Origin: Bacteroidales bacterium
GTDB lineage: Bacteria; Bacteroidota; Bacteroidia; Bacteroidales; P3
Length of the DNA stretch: 64,000 bases
Direction: 5' to 3'
NCBI GenBank assembly: GCA_017480245.1
Contig: JAFVBA010000010.1
Span: 124,001 to 188,000 of the forward strand
The notes under the pieces are model-generated. The model was not told where the DNA came from, ran no database searches, and was given only the letters and a program-made list of their open reading frames with translations. A program made the translations under genes and the position numbers. This document shows, in pieces, positions 33,403-40,973 of the stretch (position 1 is its first letter; each line of letters opens with the position of its first letter).

Positions 33403-34338
33403 TTATTTTACTATTCTTGTGCCGCACGAATCGTTACCTAATTGTGCTGCGTCGGTAATTATGCATTGTTTTCCGCCGTTTTTAACAAAGTAAAGGGCTG
33501 CCCGTATTTTCGGAGCCATACTTCCTTCTCCGAATTGGCCTTCCTCAAGAAGTTTTTCCGCTTCTTGTACTGTTAATACGTCCAATGCCTGTTCGTTTTC
33601 CTTACGGAAGTTGATATAAACCTTATCAACATCGGTCAGAATGTAGAATTCGTCAGCCTGAATTGCGACAGCAGTAACTGCACTTGCCAAATCCTTGTCA
33701 ATAACAGCCTCAACACCCTTGATTTGTCCGTTTTCCTCAATCACAGGTATGCCACCGCCGCCGACAGTTACGATAATATTACCGTCTTGTGCCAATTGCT
33801 TAACCAAATCAACGTTTTCAATTGTCAAGGGGACGGGAGAAGCAACAACTTTGCGCCATCCTCTGCCTTTAGCATCCTCTTTGAACTGCGCACCTGTGGA
33901 TTTTGCATATTCTTCTGCGCTTTCCTTAGTATAATATGGTCCTACAGGTTTGGTAGGATTGGAAAAACCTTTATCATTCTTATCAACTGTAACCTGAGTA
34001 AGCAACGTAACGACATTTCTTTTAACATTCATTTTATTCATTACGTTTCTCATGCACATATCTATCAAATATCCGATACTGCCTTGCGTTTGCGCTACGC
34101 AATAATCCAACGGCATATCTTCAACTTGGAATTTCTCTTTACCAGCTTCATTTTGCAGCAAAATATTTCCTACTTGCGGACCGTTGCCGTGTGCAATCAC
34201 CACATTGTAATCATTCAACAACTTTCCTATTTGTTCAGTTGTTTGATTTACGTTCTGTATTTGTTCTTTATATGTTCCTTTTTGTTCGCTTCTAAGGAGA
34301 GCATTTCCTCCCAAAGCCACAACTGCTAATTTTTTCAT
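33403..34338 (-). CDS. arcC: Carbamate kinase
   Basis: Makes ATP from carbamoyl phosphate and ADP, releasing ammonia and CO2; it is the last step of arginine deiminase-type or allantoin/agmatine catabolism. The 311 residues show VALGGNALL at the start, IAHGNGPQVGNILLQNE, the VVASPVPLTI segment, VTVGGGGIPV and GEGSMAPKIRAALYFV, all typical of ArcC. No arginine deiminase or carbamoyltransferase gene lies in this window, so the source of carbamoyl phosphate is unknown. A -7-like element (minus-strand TATCTTTG) is at 34369-34376. Confidence 0.95.
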   Translation of the reverse strand: MKKLAVVALGGNALLRSEQKGTYKEQIQNVNQTTEQIGKLLNDYNVVIAHGNGPQVGNILLQNEAGKEKFQVEDMPLDYCVAQTQGSIGYLIDMCMRNVMNKMNVKRNVVTLLTQVTVDKNDKGFSNPTKPVGPYYTKESAEEYAKSTGAQFKEDAKGRGWRKVVASPVPLTIENVDLVKQLAQDGNIIVTVGGGGIPVIEENGQIKGVEAVIDKDLASAVTAVAIQADEFYILTDVDKVYINFRKENEQALDVLTVQEAEKLLEEGQFGEGSMAPKIRAALYFVKNGGKQCIITDAAQLGNDSCGTRIVK

Positions 34339-34540
34339 CTCAATATACTATCTTTAAAAAAGAAGTTGCAAAGATAAATAAAAGTTTTATTCTGACAAGT
34401 ATTTTATTCAAAATATTTTTTCGGCACGTTAAAATCTGCATACTCTAAACTATTTTTCTAAAACGGCGTTTAATTTTTCTGACTCGCCGAAAAAAGAAAT
34501 TAAAATGCGATAATGGTATCTGAATAAGAAGAAAAATTCC

Positions 34541-34548
34541 TAAATTTG
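34541..34548 (+). promoter_or_regulatory. -7 element for the small lipoprotein gene
   Basis: TAAATTTG followed by CACC, 34 bases before the ATG at 34583. The -33 region is not clear. Confidence 0.55.
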
Positions 34549-34582
34549 CACCTTAGAAATTAACCGAATAACATCATATAAA

Positions 34583-34756
34583 ATGAAAAAGACAAGAAAA
34601 TCAATACCTATCACCATTATTTTAGTTGTTTTGACCTTTGCCTTTGTTTTGGTATCGTGCGACACCGACGATTGCTTTTCTAACGACAATTATAAGTCTT
34701 TAAAAACCGAAAAAGCTGCACCCGGAACACAGCCTATCGTAGAAACAGATTGTTAA
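34583..34756 (+). CDS. 57-aa lipoprotein
   Basis: A small gene with a good promoter upstream. The product starts MKKTRKSIPI, has a hydrophobic stretch (ITIILVVLTFAFVLV) and a lipobox LVSC at residue 26, leaving a mature peptide of only 32 residues that is acidic near its start (CDTDDCFSND) and ends in Cys. Three cysteines remain after processing, including the lipidated one. The function is not recognised. It is followed after 37 bases by the DUF362 lipoprotein gene, so the two may share a transcript. Confidence 0.7.
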   Translation: MKKTRKSIPITIILVVLTFAFVLVSCDTDDCFSNDNYKSLKTEKAAPGTQPIVETDC

Positions 34757-34793
34757 TTGAGAAATTATAACCATTAAAAAACATAAAAATAAA

Positions 34794-35792
34794 ATGAAAA
34801 AAGTTTTTGCAACATTATTGTTTGCTGCCGCAGGAATATTGTCCTTTATTTCCTGCTCAAAAGGCGGCAATACGGAAACTTCTACGGAAAAAGAAGAAGT
34901 AAAAGAGAGTGTAGTTTATATGACAAATGAAATCACTCCTGAAAGTCTTGTTAAGATTTACGAGGCATTAGGAGTTACGGCAGAGGGAAGGGTAGGCGTT
35001 AAAATATCTACCGGAGACGGTAAAGGTATTCACGCATTAAGTCCCGATTTGATTGCACCTTTGGTAAATAAATTGGGTGCTAATATCATTGAATGCAACA
35101 CTGCATACGCGGGAACCCGCCATACATCCGAATTGCATCACAAGACAATAACCCAACATGGCTATGACAAGATAGCAAAAGTTGATATTATGGACGAAGA
35201 AGGCGAAATAAAACTTCCGATAGCAGACGGTAAGCATTTGAAATATGATATCGTCGGCTCACATATTGACAATTATGATTTTATTGTCAATCTTGCTCAT
35301 TTCAAAGGTCATCAAATGGCCGGTTTTGGCGGAGTTTTGAAAAACCAATCCATAGGTTTCGGTTCTACTAACGGAAAAGCCTACATTCATTCTGCAGGTA
35401 CTTGGGAGAAGATGGAAGATTTGTGGGAAAAACACGTTGCTGCCCAAGATGATTTCACTGAATCAATGGCAGAAGCCGCAAAAGCAATTGCCGATAAGTT
35501 CAAAGGTAAAATTGTTTATATTGCTGTTATGAACAATATGTCTATTGATTGCGACTGCAATGCCAATCCTGCTGAACCGTTGATAAAGGACTACGGCGTT
35601 TTGGCTTCTACCGACCCTGTTGCGTTGGATAAAGCTTGTTTGGACATAATATATAATATGGAAGTAACGGAAGACAATAATACCAAACCGTTAATTGAAC
35701 GTATTGAGCAACAAAAAGGCGCCCATATCCTTGATTACGCCGAGGAAATAGGACTTGGAACTCAAAAATACACAATTAAAAAGATAGACTAA
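34794..35792 (+). CDS. DUF362 domain lipoprotein
   Basis: A 332-residue lipoprotein; the signal peptide ends in the lipobox SFISC at residue 21. The mature part matches DUF362: VGVKISTGDGKGIHALSP, the NLAHFKGHQMAGFGGVLKN segment, and the cysteine pair DCDCNANP followed by STDPVALDKACLDII. DUF362 proteins are often fused to ferredoxin domains; that part is absent here. A role in redox or metal handling is possible but unproven. It probably shares a transcript with the 57-aa lipoprotein gene. Confidence 0.85.
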   Translation: MKKVFATLLFAAAGILSFISCSKGGNTETSTEKEEVKESVVYMTNEITPESLVKIYEALGVTAEGRVGVKISTGDGKGIHALSPDLIAPLVNKLGANIIECNTAYAGTRHTSELHHKTITQHGYDKIAKVDIMDEEGEIKLPIADGKHLKYDIVGSHIDNYDFIVNLAHFKGHQMAGFGGVLKNQSIGFGSTNGKAYIHSAGTWEKMEDLWEKHVAAQDDFTESMAEAAKAIADKFKGKIVYIAVMNNMSIDCDCNANPAEPLIKDYGVLASTDPVALDKACLDIIYNMEVTEDNNTKPLIERIEQQKGAHILDYAEEIGLGTQKYTIKKID

Positions 35793-35865
35793 ACAAGTTA
35801 GTTAAAGAAAACCGCAATTAATTGAGTTATCTCTTTTGATTTAACGGTTCAATATCCCAAAATAT

Positions 35866-35909
35866 GATGCCTTATTGCAAAAAAATGACGCTTTAAGGCA
35901 TCTTTTTTC
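35866..35909 (+). terminator. Terminator-like hairpin after the DUF362 gene
   Basis: GATGCCTTA (35866-35874) pairs with TAAGGCATC (35894-35902), followed by a run of six T. It lies within the left arm of the 187-bp array. Confidence 0.65.
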
Positions 35910-36055
35910 TGCCCCTTGCGAAAAGAATTTGAAAAAAACTCTTTTTTTACCTCAAAAAAACTGTTTTTTCTGAATAAAAAAACTCTTTTTTTGAAAATAA
36001 TTTGCGAAAGGGCGGCGGCAAGATGTCCGAAGGCGACGAAATAAACGAAAAAGGC
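35869..36055. repeat. 187-bp palindromic array, copy in the gap before the Phd-like gene
   Basis: Left arm: three 21-nt units starting GCC, GCT, GCC at 35869, 35890 and 35911. Core: AAAAAAACTCTTTTTTT-type palindromes centred at 35940, 35962 and 35984. Right arm: three 21-nt units, each ending GGC, at 35993-36013, 36014-36034 and 36035-36055. The span is exactly symmetric about 35962. Outer arms carry GCCTT against AAGGC. Confidence 0.93.
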
Positions 36056-36121
36056 ATCAAGAACTTTGTATAACAGATTGAAGAAAAGAGAAATCAAAAT
36101 AAGGAGAACTCTGTAAATTAT

Positions 36122-36152
36122 TTTGTTATTAAGTCAGGAATTTGTAATTTTG
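36122..36152 (+). promoter_or_regulatory. Promoter of the Phd-like gene
   Basis: TTTG at 36122-36125 and TAATTTTG at 36145-36152, 19 bases apart; start codon at 36180. Confidence 0.65.
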
Positions 36153-36179
36153 CACCTGAATATAAAAATATCATAGATT

Positions 36180-36362
36180 ATGTTAGTCGTTACGGAAGAC
36201 AATTTTCCAAATGGTCTGAAAAAATATCTGTCTTTGGCAGAAAAAGGCGAAGATGTCCGTTTTAAGAAGGGCAATAACCTGTTCTTTAAAATAGTTCCTG
36301 TTTTTCAAGAAACGACAGAAGAAGAAACAGACCCGACTTGTATGACAAAAGAAGAATTTTAG
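36180..36362 (+). CDS. Truncated Phd/YefM-like antitoxin
   Basis: A 60-residue protein whose start (MLVVTEDNFPNGLKKYLSLA followed by EKGEDVRFKKGN) matches the DNA-binding N-terminal half of Bacteroidota Phd/YefM antitoxins. It stops right at DPTCMTKEEF, where family members usually continue into the toxin-binding C-terminal helix. So it looks like an antitoxin shortened to its dimerisation and DNA-binding part. No RelE- or Fic-type toxin is adjacent. It has a good promoter and is followed after 4 bases by a membrane-protein gene. The likeness is from pattern; the truncation is inferred from the usual length (about 80-90). Confidence 0.65.
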   Translation: MLVVTEDNFPNGLKKYLSLAEKGEDVRFKKGNNLFFKIVPVFQETTEEETDPTCMTKEEF

Positions 36363-36366
36363 GCAA

Positions 36367-37089
36367 ATGAAAATAAAATTATCGGATAATATTTGGTTTA
36401 GGTGTGCAGTTGTTTCTGCCGTTTTTATATTGTTGAATATAATTTTATGGTATTTTGACGAATTTTTAGGATTAAGTTTGACGTTTTTACTATTATTTTT
36501 GACAATTCCTGCAACTGTTATCAGTATTATTGCTCTTTGTCAGTCTTTTTCCTTTAAAACACACAGGCATACGGCAGTTTTTTCTCTTAATATGTTGAAT
36601 ATTATTCTTATTGCAGTATTTTACTTTGCAATATTGCCGCACCGTGATTGCGATGAGTACATTATGGAGGATAATTACACAAAGCATTATGCAGAAATGT
36701 CGGAATTGAAGAATTATTTCAAAAATGCAATTGACAGAAACAAATCCGTAAGAATGGAATGGTCGTTAAAATACAATACAAAGATAAAAGATTATGATTC
36801 ATTGGGCTTAACAAAACAAGAAGTTAAGACAATAAAGAAGAAATTACGCAAAATAAACTGCCAAGGTATAGAAGGTGGAAAACATAATGTAAAGATATTG
36901 TTTAAAAGAGTTGATTCTGGAGTTTATTATTACAATTTAAGTGATTCTGTCTTTGATTTGCAACAGATAAATAAGATAAAAAAGGATTGCAGTAGCATAT
37001 TGCTTAACGACAGTGTGTATTTCTCCCGAGTTGGTGGCGCAATAGGAAATTATTGCTTTGAAAATAAGGCGGAGTTTGAGAAAAGATAG
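36367..37089 (+). CDS. Membrane protein of unknown function, copy 1 of a tandem pair
   Basis: A 240-residue protein with three predicted membrane helices (about 12-30, 38-58, 72-92) and a soluble C-terminal domain of about 140 residues. The segments ILWYFDEFLG, CQSFSFKT and NDSVYFSRVGGAIG are shared with the next gene, so the two are tandem duplicates. I do not recognise the family. It starts 4 bases after the Phd-like gene, which implies translational coupling. Confidence 0.7.
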   Translation: MKIKLSDNIWFRCAVVSAVFILLNIILWYFDEFLGLSLTFLLLFLTIPATVISIIALCQSFSFKTHRHTAVFSLNMLNIILIAVFYFAILPHRDCDEYIMEDNYTKHYAEMSELKNYFKNAIDRNKSVRMEWSLKYNTKIKDYDSLGLTKQEVKTIKKKLRKINCQGIEGGKHNVKILFKRVDSGVYYYNLSDSVFDLQQINKIKKDCSSILLNDSVYFSRVGGAIGNYCFENKAEFEKR

Positions 37090-37124
37090 CAATCAAGCAA
37101 AGAATAATAAATGTTTTTAGGCAA

Positions 37125-37913
37125 ATGAAATCGGAGTTATCAAATAAATATTGGTTTTTATTCGTACTTAGTTGTCAGATTGTACTGATGGCGTTGATTA
37201 TATTATGGTACGTTAATGAATTCTTAGGATTTATGATAGCGGCATTGCTATTATTCTTCTCTATTCCTGCATTTGTAATAAGTATAATCGGATTTTGTCA
37301 GTCCTTTTCCTTTAAAACAAAATTTCATTGGTGGATTTTTGCTTTCGGATTGGCAAATCTGTCCCTTATTGTAATATATTCTCTTGCTATGTCGCCGCAA
37401 AGAAAATGTAATGCCTACATTATGGAGGAGCATTACTATAAATATTCCGACAAAATGTTTGAATTAAAAGATTATTTCAATAATGCAATAGACGATTCTT
37501 GTTATTTGGTTTTGGAATTTGACAAAGGGAAACTTGATATGATTATTTACAATAAAAATTCGGAAGAACTACGGGACAATCCTGACTCTTTGTTGAATTT
37601 AGCAGGCATAACAAAACAGGAACTTGGCACAATAAAGCAAAAACTTGAAGAAATAGAGTGCATCGGCGTACAAACAGGATTCAATGATACGAGAATATGG
37701 TTCAGAAGAGTGGGATGGGCATTGTATGGTTACTGTTTAAGTGATTATGTTTGGACAGAAGAACAGCAAGAACGTATAAAAATGAATCCGATATCTGTTG
37801 GATTTAATGACAGTGTGTATTTCTGGCATGCAGGCGGAGCAGTAGGTTCGGATAATTTCCCAGGAAAAGAAGAATTTGAGAAAGTAAAACTCAAAGAAAA
37901 GACCTCAAAATGA
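37125..37913 (+). CDS. Membrane protein of unknown function, copy 2 of a tandem pair
   Basis: A 262-residue paralogue of the preceding gene, with the same three helices and shared segments ILWYVNEFLG, GFCQSFSFKT, YIMEEHYYKY, LTKQE-like GITKQELGTIKQKL, and NDSVYFWHAGGAVG. The 16 bases before and into the start (TTTTAGGCAAATGAAA) are identical in both copies, so the duplicated block begins at the very end of the Phd-like gene. The C-terminal domain has diverged more than the membrane part. Confidence 0.7.
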   Translation: MKSELSNKYWFLFVLSCQIVLMALIILWYVNEFLGFMIAALLLFFSIPAFVISIIGFCQSFSFKTKFHWWIFAFGLANLSLIVIYSLAMSPQRKCNAYIMEEHYYKYSDKMFELKDYFNNAIDDSCYLVLEFDKGKLDMIIYNKNSEELRDNPDSLLNLAGITKQELGTIKQKLEEIECIGVQTGFNDTRIWFRRVGWALYGYCLSDYVWTEEQQERIKMNPISVGFNDSVYFWHAGGAVGSDNFPGKEEFEKVKLKEKTSK

Positions 37914-37930
37914 AAAAATTTGATGAAAAT

Positions 37931-37962
37931 TTTGGTGGATTGGGAAAAAGTATGTAATTTTG
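37931..37962 (+). promoter_or_regulatory. rpmB promoter
   Basis: TTTG at 37931-37934 and TAATTTTG at 37955-37962, 20 bases apart. This leaves a 5' leader of about 65 bases. Confidence 0.7.
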
Positions 37963-38032
37963 CAAACTCAAATTTTCAGGTGGAAAAGAGAGTAAGATAA
38001 GTTTAGATAATAATATAAAAAAGTATAAAGAC

Positions 38033-38272
38033 ATGTCAAGAATTTGTGAAATAACAGGAAAGAGAGCACAGAATGGTAACAGAGTTTCACACTCTAACAT
38101 CAAGACTAAAAGAAGATTTAATCCTAATTTGCAGGTTAAGAAATTCTATATCCCAGAGGAAGATGCATGGATTACTCTTAAAGTCAGTGCAGCAGGAATG
38201 CGTACAATAAATAAGAAAGGTATTATGGCTTGTTTGGATAACGCTTTACAAAAAGGTTACATCCAATACTAA
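38033..38272 (+). CDS. rpmB: 50S ribosomal protein L28
   Basis: A 79-residue basic ribosomal protein: MSRICEITGKRAQNGNRVSH, then RRFNPNLQ and a C-terminal RTINKKG segment are diagnostic of L28. In many Bacteroidota rpmB is followed by rpmG and a short DUF4295 gene; here it stands alone and is closed by a terminator. It has its own promoter. Confidence 0.97.
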   Translation: MSRICEITGKRAQNGNRVSHSNIKTKRRFNPNLQVKKFYIPEEDAWITLKVSAAGMRTINKKGIMACLDNALQKGYIQY

Positions 38273-38300
38273 AGTTCTTATTTAACGGAACAGAAATTAT

Positions 38301-38338
38301 AAAAGGCTGTTAGAAAATTACCTCTGACAGCCTTTTTT
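38301..38338 (+). terminator. rpmB terminator
   Basis: AAAAGGCTGTTAGA (38301-38314) pairs with TCTGACAGCCTTTT (38323-38336), one G-U pair, 8-base loop, followed by T-rich sequence. A strong intrinsic terminator. Confidence 0.88.
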
Positions 38339-38371
38339 CGTTACTTAACTGTAATATTTGGTGATTTTGTT

Positions 38372-39442
38372 ATGGCAAATTCAGTATCTGCAATACCGCA
38401 ATCAAAAAAACGTATCGGATTTATTGATGCTATGCGCGGAATGACGATGTTCCTTGTTGTCGTTGCCCATGTTATGACATTCGGATTAGGTATCAATGCA
38501 GAGAAATCCGTACTGGGCAGCGTACTTATTACATTCCGTATGCCCGTTTTCTTTCTTATAAGCGGTTTTGTGGCATATAAATCTTTGGAAAAATACACTT
38601 CGTCTTTTTATTTGGCGACTTTGTGGAAGAAAATCCTGATTTTACTTTTACCGACAGCCGTTTTCTTTTCCTTACTTTACTTTCTAAGAGGACATAATCC
38701 GATAACGGAATTTCTTTCTAACGGATTTGTGGAATATTGGTTCATGATGGTTTTGTTAGAAATCTTTTTAATCTACTTAACCGTCAATTTCCTGTGCCGA
38801 AGTTTAAAACTCAATGAGAAGATTGTTGATATTACTCTTTTGATTTTAGTTTGCGTTGCATGGTATCTGTATTTTAATAAATTCTTTTATATAAATACAG
38901 GAACAAGACGGATATTCTCCGTAGGCAAACTTGTAAATTATTTTCAGTTTTTTGTTCTCGGTACATTTTTCCGCAAATATTGGACGCAGATTTACGGATT
39001 TATGAAAAAAGATTGGGTAAAAGCTCTTGCAATCGTACTATTTACCGCCGTGATGTTAGTTATTTGGAATACGAAATGGACTTCCGCTAATATATTATGG
39101 TATAAAATTTTGCACGATGAGGTTGTCAGATATTTGGGATTGGCAGTCTTTTTCCTGTTATTTATGAATGCTGAGACGTATTTTGAAACGGATAAAAAGT
39201 TTTCTCACCTTTTGAAATTTATAGGTGAAAGGACGATGGATATTTACCTTATACATTATTTCTTTTTGCCTGACATTAAATTTTTGCACGATGTCTTCGC
39301 TACAAACGGGAATATTGCTTTGGAGATTGCACTTGTTACCGTTATGTCTTCGTTGATTATTGCCGTAAGTTTAGGTGTAAGTTATATTTTGCGTCAAAGT
39401 AATTTCTTAGGGCATTACCTTTTCGGCGCAAAGCGTAATTAA
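38372..39442 (+). CDS. Acyltransferase family 3 membrane protein
   Basis: A 356-residue integral membrane acyltransferase with about ten helices. The start KKRIGFIDAMRGMTMFLVVV is followed by AHVMTFG, whose His is the likely catalytic residue of the family, and FRMPVFFLISGFVAYKS. Members move acetyl or other acyl groups onto cell-surface polysaccharides or lipids. The following gene overlaps by one base (TAATG) and encodes a thioesterase, so they form an operon. Confidence 0.88.
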   Translation: MANSVSAIPQSKKRIGFIDAMRGMTMFLVVVAHVMTFGLGINAEKSVLGSVLITFRMPVFFLISGFVAYKSLEKYTSSFYLATLWKKILILLLPTAVFFSLLYFLRGHNPITEFLSNGFVEYWFMMVLLEIFLIYLTVNFLCRSLKLNEKIVDITLLILVCVAWYLYFNKFFYINTGTRRIFSVGKLVNYFQFFVLGTFFRKYWTQIYGFMKKDWVKALAIVLFTAVMLVIWNTKWTSANILWYKILHDEVVRYLGLAVFFLLFMNAETYFETDKKFSHLLKFIGERTMDIYLIHYFFLPDIKFLHDVFATNGNIALEIALVTVMSSLIIAVSLGVSYILRQSNFLGHYLFGAKRN

Positions 39443-39891
39443 TGAAAAATAAAAACACAACAGAAATGAAAACATACTCATTTGATTTTCCTTACAGGAT
39501 AAAATATTATGAGACTGACAAGATGGGATACGTTCATAACAGTAATTATTTCCGTCTTTTTGAAACAGGACGAGAGGAAACGATGCGTCATTGCGGCCTT
39601 TCCTACGATGATATAGAGAAAATGGGCGTTATGATGCCGTTAATTGAGCAATTCGCCCACTATTATCAACCCGCACATTACGATGATAACGTAATAATCC
39701 GTACAACCGTGATGGGAATGCCGCAAGCAAAGATAGAATTTCATTATGAAGTGTTTTCAATAAAAAATGATAAGAAGATACTTCACTGCAAAGGGTGGAA
39801 CAAACTGTGTTTTGTGGATGAAAAAACAAGAAAACCCCAAAGATGTCCGAAATTTTTGACCGAGATTTTGGAAAAAGTCTTAACGGAATAA
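39442..39891 (+). CDS. Hotdog-fold acyl-CoA thioesterase
   Basis: A 149-residue protein of the 4HBT/YbgC-like type: YYETDKMGYVHNSNYFRLFE contains the catalytic-region motif with Asp and the following Tyr/His. It hydrolyses short or aromatic acyl-CoA; the substrate is not readable. The start codon overlaps the stop of the acyltransferase gene (TAATG), a sign of coupling; an alternative ATG at 39466 would shorten the product by eight residues. Confidence 0.88.
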   Translation: MKNKNTTEMKTYSFDFPYRIKYYETDKMGYVHNSNYFRLFETGREETMRHCGLSYDDIEKMGVMMPLIEQFAHYYQPAHYDDNVIIRTTVMGMPQAKIEFHYEVFSIKNDKKILHCKGWNKLCFVDEKTRKPQRCPKFLTEILEKVLTE

Positions 39892-40186
39892 AATAATAAA
39901 GTATAAATTTAATCAATTATAGATTCTTATATCTAACATTTTGCCGCAAAGTTTTATATACTGCATCTTTTATTTTATAATCACAAGAAAACTTTGCGAC
40001 AAGATGTTTTATTATAATAACCCATTAATTAAAAATACTGTTTTCTGAAAATTATCTACAGTTTTCCTAAAAGAACATACTACAAAAGCACTTCATCTCC
40101 AACAATTCAACAACTAACAAACTAAAGTTGCGTAATTTCTTGGAGACTCGTCTTTTTATGTTTTGGAAATAATGTTTTGGAGTTTT
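39892..40186. other. Convergent intergenic region with inverted repeats
   Basis: No gene is seen. A 21-bp imperfect inverted repeat joins 39935-39955 and 39988-40008 (AACATTTTGCCGCAAAG against its inverse). Further on, two units spaced 21 nt start ACTGTTTTC and ACAGTTTTC near 40048 and 40069. These look like members of the 21-nt-unit repeat class. Confidence 0.5.
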
Positions 40187-40777
40187 CTATTCTTCGTTTT
40201 CTAATTTGTTTATCTTATCCCGTAAAATAGATGCAGTAATATAATCTTCTTTTTCAATAGCGTCTTTAAGCAAATCTTGTAACATATTAACGCCAAATAT
40301 AGATAGGTTATCAATATTATCAATTGTACTGCCAGATGCTTCAATTACATTTTCAGAAAAGAACTTGCAATAATCAAATCCCGCAATATCCATTATTTCT
40401 TTTGTAGCGTATATAGGACAATCGCACCGTAAAGCTAAATTTATTGCATCTGATGGTCTCATATCAAAAGTTTCTTCTTTATTTGTATCATCTATTACCG
40501 CAAGTGCATAGAAATTTCCGTCAAAGAATTTATTTATTATAACCTCTTTTAGTTTCAAAGAAAATTTATCCATAATTGTTTTAAAAACATCATAGGTCAG
40601 CGGTCTGGGAGAAGAAATTTTATCAATAAATACAGCAATATTATCCGCCTCTTGTTCTCCTATTGAAATATCCAGCGCCCTTGCACCGTCTTTTTCAAGA
40701 AGTATTATATCATAAAATGTTTTTATTCTTGATGCTTTTAAATCTTTTACTATCATTTTTAATTTTTCCATTTCCAA
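40187..40777 (-). CDS. DUF151 bifunctional nuclease family protein with UVR motif
   Basis: A 196-residue protein. Residues about 5-140 match the bifunctional nuclease (DUF151) domain, with the conserved ETFDMRPSDAINLALRCDCPIYA segment. The C-terminal 35 residues (LLKDAIEKEDYITASILRDK) form a UvrB/UvrC-type UVR motif. This combination is usual in Bacteroidota. Some plant members act as nucleases, but the bacterial function is unsettled. The N-terminal residues before MIVKDLK are a short extension. Confidence 0.87.
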   Translation of the reverse strand: MEMEKLKMIVKDLKASRIKTFYDIILLEKDGARALDISIGEQEADNIAVFIDKISSPRPLTYDVFKTIMDKFSLKLKEVIINKFFDGNFYALAVIDDTNKEETFDMRPSDAINLALRCDCPIYATKEIMDIAGFDYCKFFSENVIEASGSTIDNIDNLSIFGVNMLQDLLKDAIEKEDYITASILRDKINKLENEE

Positions 40778-40861
40778 ATCACTTTTAATATTTTTATTTA
40801 ACGTAAAAAAGTAAAAAAAGGTTGCATAAAAAAGATTTTTATCAATTTTTGCGATTTTTTT

Positions 40862-40892
40862 ATTGCGTTTTAATGAAAAATCTCTAAATTTG
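40862..40892 (+). promoter_or_regulatory. hppA promoter
   Basis: TTG near 40863-40865 and TAAATTTG at 40885-40892, 19 bases apart. The box lies inside an upstream extension of the reading frame, which argues for the start at 40974. Confidence 0.6.
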
Positions 40893-40973
40893 CAAATGCG
40901 TTTGTCTGAAAAACAACGGACAATTATACAAAACTACTTAGTACTGAAAATAAAAATAAAAACATATAATACA

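Larger units (their letters stand above)
35793..36179. other. Intergenic region filled by a 187-bp palindromic array
   Basis: No gene is seen. The array spans 35869-36055, and its first hairpin followed by TTTTTT (35866-35909) can act as a terminator for the DUF362 gene. The promoter of the next gene is at 36122-36152. Confidence 0.6.

Noticed and set aside
35866-36060. The palindromic array as a CRISPR array
   Set aside because: Units are palindromic and symmetric about a centre, without constant repeats and unique spacers, and there are no cas genes.
40863-40973. N-terminal extension of the pyrophosphatase reading frame to 40863
   Set aside because: The -7 box at 40885-40892 lies inside it, so the mRNA starts after this ATG; the ATG at 40974 gives the usual family start.
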